A stretch of 9,026 nucleotides of DNA from positions 1 through 9,026 of the forward strand of contig JAAZVD010000045.1 of the NCBI GenBank assembly GCA_018623785.1, in the 5' to 3' direction. The notes under the pieces were generated by a model. It saw only the letters and a list, made by a program, of their open reading frames with translations, had not been told where the DNA came from and did not search any database. This DNA comes from Bacteroidota bacterium (GTDB lineage Bacteria; Bacteroidota; Rhodothermia; Rhodothermales; UBA10348). The first letter of the stretch is position 1, and every line of letters starts with the position of its first letter. Position numbers and translations under genes: made by a program. Of the stretch, positions 6,347-9,026 are shown piece by piece.

Positions 6347-7000
6347 CTAGGGGTAAAGACGATGCGTTTTCCAGGAATCCCCTTCGCGTTCGAAAACGAT
6401 GCGATCATGAAGCCGGAAAGGCCTACCCTGCCAGAATTCGATCCGATCGGGCGTCACCCGGTATCCACCCCAATGATCCGGCAAAGGCACCTCACCCTCT
6501 GGAAACCGCGCCTCCATCTCCTTGATGCGCTGCTCCAGAGTAGACCGGGCATCCAATTCGGAGGACTGATCCGACGCCCAAGCGCCGATCTGGCTTCCTC
6601 TGGGACGAGAGTGATAGTAGGCAGTGGATTCCTCCCGGGAAACACGGGAGACGGGTCCCTCAACCCGAACCTGCCGCTGCAGGATCGGCCAGTGAAACAG
6701 CAGCGAGGCGTGCGGATTGGCTTCCAACTCGGCTGCTTTGCGGCTGGTGTAATTGGTATAGAACACAAAGCTGTCGGGGCCTACGTCCTTGAGAAGGACC
6801 GTACGCGCCGACGGTTTCCCATCGGGCGAGGCCGTGGCCAGTGTCATGGCTTCCGGCAGATAAAGCCCTCCCTCCTGCGCGGCTCTGAACCATGCATCAA
6901 ACAGGTCAAAGGGATCTTTGAGCGCATCGGCATCCGGCATGCCAACGGCAACGCCGGCACCCGAGGTGAGCAGGGTTCGAAGTTTTCTGAAAAGGCGCAT
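6347..7000 (-). CDS. pdxH: Pyridoxamine/pyridoxine 5'-phosphate oxidase
   Basis: PdxH is an FMN-dependent dimeric oxidase making pyridoxal 5'-phosphate from pyridoxine or pyridoxamine 5'-phosphate, in de novo synthesis and salvage. Family motifs are clear: DPFDLFDAWF, the FMN-binding stretch RTVLLKDV, FYTNYTSRKAAELEANP, SLLFHWP with RQVRVEG, the YYHSRPRGSQIGAW block, and the C-terminal WGGYRVTPDRIEFWQG with RLHDR, holding the substrate-binding Arg and His (E. coli Arg197, His199). The protein ends in RLYP, as usual. The ATG at 7000 gives 217 residues, matching E. coli (218). An in-frame TTG at 7039 would add 13 residues and overlap the lolD stop as TTGA, which would favour coupling. The segment before DPF is unusual: the E. 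coli lid residue Tyr17 aligns with a Leu, and about five residues are inserted. Confidence 0.93.
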   Translation of the reverse strand: MRLFRKLRTLLTSGAGVAVGMPDADALKDPFDLFDAWFRAAQEGGLYLPEAMTLATASPDGKPSARTVLLKDVGPDSFVFYTNYTSRKAAELEANPHASLLFHWPILQRQVRVEGPVSRVSREESTAYYHSRPRGSQIGAWASDQSSELDARSTLEQRIKEMEARFPEGEVPLPDHWGGYRVTPDRIEFWQGRPFRLHDRIVFEREGDSWKTHRLYP

Positions 7001-7035
7001 AACGGAGGCGTTGGAAATCGGTGGGAGTGATGGGG

Positions 7036-7725
7036 TCAAGCCAGTGATCTCAGTCGCCCATGCTCCAAAATCATTTCACGATCGGCCATTTCCGCAAAAT
7101 CGCGGTTGTGGGTAACGACAATGACGGTCTGACCCAACTCCCGACTGAGCCGGAGCAGCTCTTGGTGGAGGACCTCAGCTGTTTGCTCGTCCAGATTACC
7201 TGTTGGTTCATCGGCCAAAACGATGTCGGGTTGGTTCATCAGGGCGCGCATGATGGCAACCCGTTGTTTTTCGCCACCCGAAAGCTCCCCAGGGCGATGT
7301 TCGGAGCGGTCGGCAAGCCCGACGTGAGACAAAAGATCGAAGGCACGGCTTCGGGCCTCCTCAGGGTGCTGGTCTCCTACCAAGGCCGGCATCATCACAT
7401 TTTCCAGGGCTGTGAACTCAGGAAGCAGGTGATGAAACTGGAAGACGAAGCCGATGCGCTCGTTGCGAAGGGCCGAAAGCGTCTCGTCGTTCCCTGTGAA
7501 CACGTCGGTGCCATCGATCAGTATCCGGCCGCTGTCTGGTCGATCAAGCGCCCCAAGAATCTGGAGAAGGGTGCTCTTGCCGCACCCCGACTCGCCCGTT
7601 ACAGCCACGAATTCACCTGACGCTACGGTCAGATCCAGTCCGTCCAGCACGGAAAGGGACCGCCCCCCCGCTGTCGGATAGCTCTTGACCAACTGCTCAA
7701 CAATGAGGATAGGATCAGTCTTCAT
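7036..7725 (-). CDS. lolD: Lipoprotein-releasing ABC transporter ATP-binding protein LolD
   Basis: LolD is the ATPase that powers LolCE (or LolF) to extract outer-membrane lipoproteins from the inner membrane and pass them to LolA. The 229 residues hold Walker A GESGCGKS (44-51), Q-loop Gln96, signature LSGGEKQR (148-155), Walker B IVLADEP (168-174), D-loop TGNLD and switch His206. The FQFHHLLPEFTALENVMMP segment after the Q-loop is the LolD hallmark, distinguishing it from FtsE and MacB. No membrane partner gene is adjacent in this window, so assignment rests on the ATPase sequence; related MacB-type or general LolD/DevA-type roles are possible. The ATG at 7725 lies inside the end of the response-regulator gene (11-nt overlap). 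Its stop at 7036 sits 35 nt before the pdxH ATG. Tight packing suggests translation linked to both neighbours. Confidence 0.9.
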   Translation of the reverse strand: MKTDPILIVEQLVKSYPTAGGRSLSVLDGLDLTVASGEFVAVTGESGCGKSTLLQILGALDRPDSGRILIDGTDVFTGNDETLSALRNERIGFVFQFHHLLPEFTALENVMMPALVGDQHPEEARSRAFDLLSHVGLADRSEHRPGELSGGEKQRVAIMRALMNQPDIVLADEPTGNLDEQTAEVLHQELLRLSRELGQTVIVVTHNRDFAEMADREMILEHGRLRSLA

Positions 7726-9026
7726 CGCGACTGATATCGTACTTGTTCATCTTGTTGTAGAGGTGGGACCGCTGAATCCCGATGGCCTCCGCTGTCTTGG
7801 AAATATTCCAGTCGTACTGCGCAAGTTTGGATGCGATGAACAACCGTTCGGCACTGTCCCGGAAGTCGGCAAAGGCCTCGAATCGATCGAGCAAGCCGAT
7901 CATGGGATTCCCGGACGAACCGCCGGGGTGAACGTAGCGCTCCACATCGATGGCTGTGATTCGCTCCCCCTGGCTCAGGATGGTCAGGCGCTCAACGACG
8001 TTGTGCAATTCCCGGACATTGCCACGCCAATCCATCTGGGTCAGGGCATCCAGGGCATCCCTCGTAAATGGTTTGGAGGCAATGCCGTTACGTCGGGCAA
8101 TCCGTTCCGCGATGCTTTCCGTGATGAGGGGCACGTCATGACGTCGTTCCCGCAGAGGTGGCACGTGGATCAGGATGACCGATAGACGGTGATACAGATC
8201 CTCCCGGAACGCGCCTTCCTCTATTTGGCTAAGCAAGTTCTTATTGGTGGCCGCCACGATCCGTACGTCTACCGGGATGGCACGATCGCCGCCCACGCGG
8301 GTAATCATGTTCTCCTGTAGCGCCCGGAGCACCTTGGCTTGAGCCGCAAGGCTCATATCACCGATTTCGTCCAGGAAAAGGGTGCCTCCGTGTGCCTGCT
8401 CGAACTTGCCGATGCGTTGCTTGGTGGCACCGGTAAAACTCCCCTTTTCATGACCGAAGAGTTCACTTTCAATGAGCTCCGACGGAATGGCGGCGCAGTT
8501 CACTTCCACCACAGCCCCGGAAGCACGCTGACTCCGCTGATGGATCCACTTGGCTACGAGTTCCTTACCCGTTCCTGCCTCGCCCGTGATCAGTACACGC
8601 GCCTCGGTGGGAGCTACGCGCTCGATGGTCTCTTTGATGGAACGAATGGCCGGACTTTCTCCCAAAATCGGAGTCAGGTCGCCAGACACCTTCTCAACGA
8701 TGGCCTGCCGCATGCGCTCATTCTCTGAGGCCAGCTTGCCGCGCTCCATGGCATTGCGGATCGAGAGCAGTAGCCGATTCAGATCCGGTGGCTTCTCCAC
8801 AAAGTCGAACGCACCCAGCTTGGTGGCCTCAACCGCCGTATCGATCGTGCCATGACCCGATATCATCACAACGGGCACGTGCAGATGCTCATCATTCATA
8901 CAGGCGAGGACGTCCAGACCATCCCGCTTGGGCATTTTCACGTCCAAGAGGACGACATCTACATGATCCTTCCTGGGCTTCTCGAGGGCAGCCTCACCAT
9001 CCTCCGCTTCCACTACCTCGTATTCT
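7715..9026 (-). CDS. NtrX-like sigma-54-dependent response regulator, 5' end beyond window
   Basis: A receiver-AAA+-HTH transcription activator of the NtrC family, acting on RNA polymerase with sigma-54. The reading frame is open to the right edge (visible start EYEVVEAEDGEAAL), so about 20-30 N-terminal residues, including the first acidic pair, lie outside. In visible numbering: phosphoacceptor Asp28 in LLDVKMP, conserved Ser56 in MISGHG, and Lys78 in EKPPDL. The AAA+ part has Walker A GEAGTGKE (148-155), the sigma-54-contact loop as GSFTGA (195-200), Walker B LFLDEIGD and sensor II WRGNVREL (333-340). A Fis-type helix-turn-helix (about 406-427; NISKTAEAIGIQRSHLYNKM) resembles NtrX more than NtrC. 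Ala to Ser in the GAFTGA loop is a known natural variant. A cognate histidine kinase would lie outside the window. The target promoters are unknown. Its stop overlaps the lolD start. Confidence 0.95.
   Translation of the reverse strand, partial: EYEVVEAEDGEAALEKPRKDHVDVVLLDVKMPKRDGLDVLACMNDEHLHVPVVMISGHGTIDTAVEATKLGAFDFVEKPPDLNRLLLSIRNAMERGKLASENERMRQAIVEKVSGDLTPILGESPAIRSIKETIERVAPTEARVLITGEAGTGKELVAKWIHQRSQRASGAVVEVNCAAIPSELIESELFGHEKGSFTGATKQRIGKFEQAHGGTLFLDEIGDMSLAAQAKVLRALQENMITRVGGDRAIPVDVRIVAATNKNLLSQIEEGAFREDLYHRLSVILIHVPPLRERRHDVPLITESIAERIARRNGIASKPFTRDALDALTQMDWRGNVRELHNVVERLTILSQGERITAIDVERYVHPGGSSGNPMIGLLDRFEAFADFRDSAERLFIASKLAQYDWNISKTAEAIGIQRSHLYNKMNKYDISRDED

Noticed and set aside
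6362..7030. Plus-strand open frame (222 codons) opposite pdxH
   Set aside because: Antisense shadow of a clear enzyme gene, without a recognisable family.

Overview
This window looks like a chromosomal housekeeping segment from a Gram-negative bacterium with moderately high GC. Every gene I can support is on the minus strand, so the genomic reading order runs from right to left. LolD implies an outer membrane. The style of the NtrX-like regulator and a promoter matching the Bacteroidota pattern (TTTG, about 20 nt, TAnnTTTG-like) suggest the Bacteroidota/Rhodothermota/Balneolota area. That placement is inference, because no rRNA or lineage-specific marker is present.

Right block (9026 to about 6347): the NtrX-like sigma-54-dependent response regulator is cut by the window edge before its first residues. 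Its 3' end overlaps lolD (ABC ATPase for lipoprotein release) by 11 nt. lolD in turn abuts or overlaps pdxH (pyridoxamine/pyridoxine 5'-phosphate oxidase). These three probably form one transcript. A 158-nt non-coding gap follows.

Middle block (6188 to 811): nrnA-like DHH phosphoesterase, pepA-like M17 leucyl aminopeptidase, pdxA (4-hydroxythreonine-4-phosphate dehydrogenase), a class I SAM methyltransferase, a doubtful 53-codon ORF made partly of a 12-bp tandem repeat, and ftsE. Spacings are 107, 65 and 22 nt; the doubtful ORF overlaps both of its neighbours. The mix is nucleotide/peptide recycling, vitamin B6 synthesis and division/envelope function, as in a general housekeeping operon. pdxA and pdxH sit in the same window but in separate blocks.

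Left block (810 to 1): a 240-nt non-coding region with a 20-bp direct repeat (36-bp period), a good candidate promoter and a leader with a perfect 8-bp hairpin next to a 12-bp palindrome. It leads into the first 190 codons of an AGCS-family sodium:alanine/glycine symporter that runs off the left edge.

I see no mobile element, CRISPR array, RNA gene, toxin-antitoxin pair or defence island, and no convincing new system. The most unusual spots are the repeat-derived ORF between the methyltransferase and ftsE, the structured symporter leader, and the atypical N-terminus of PdxH.
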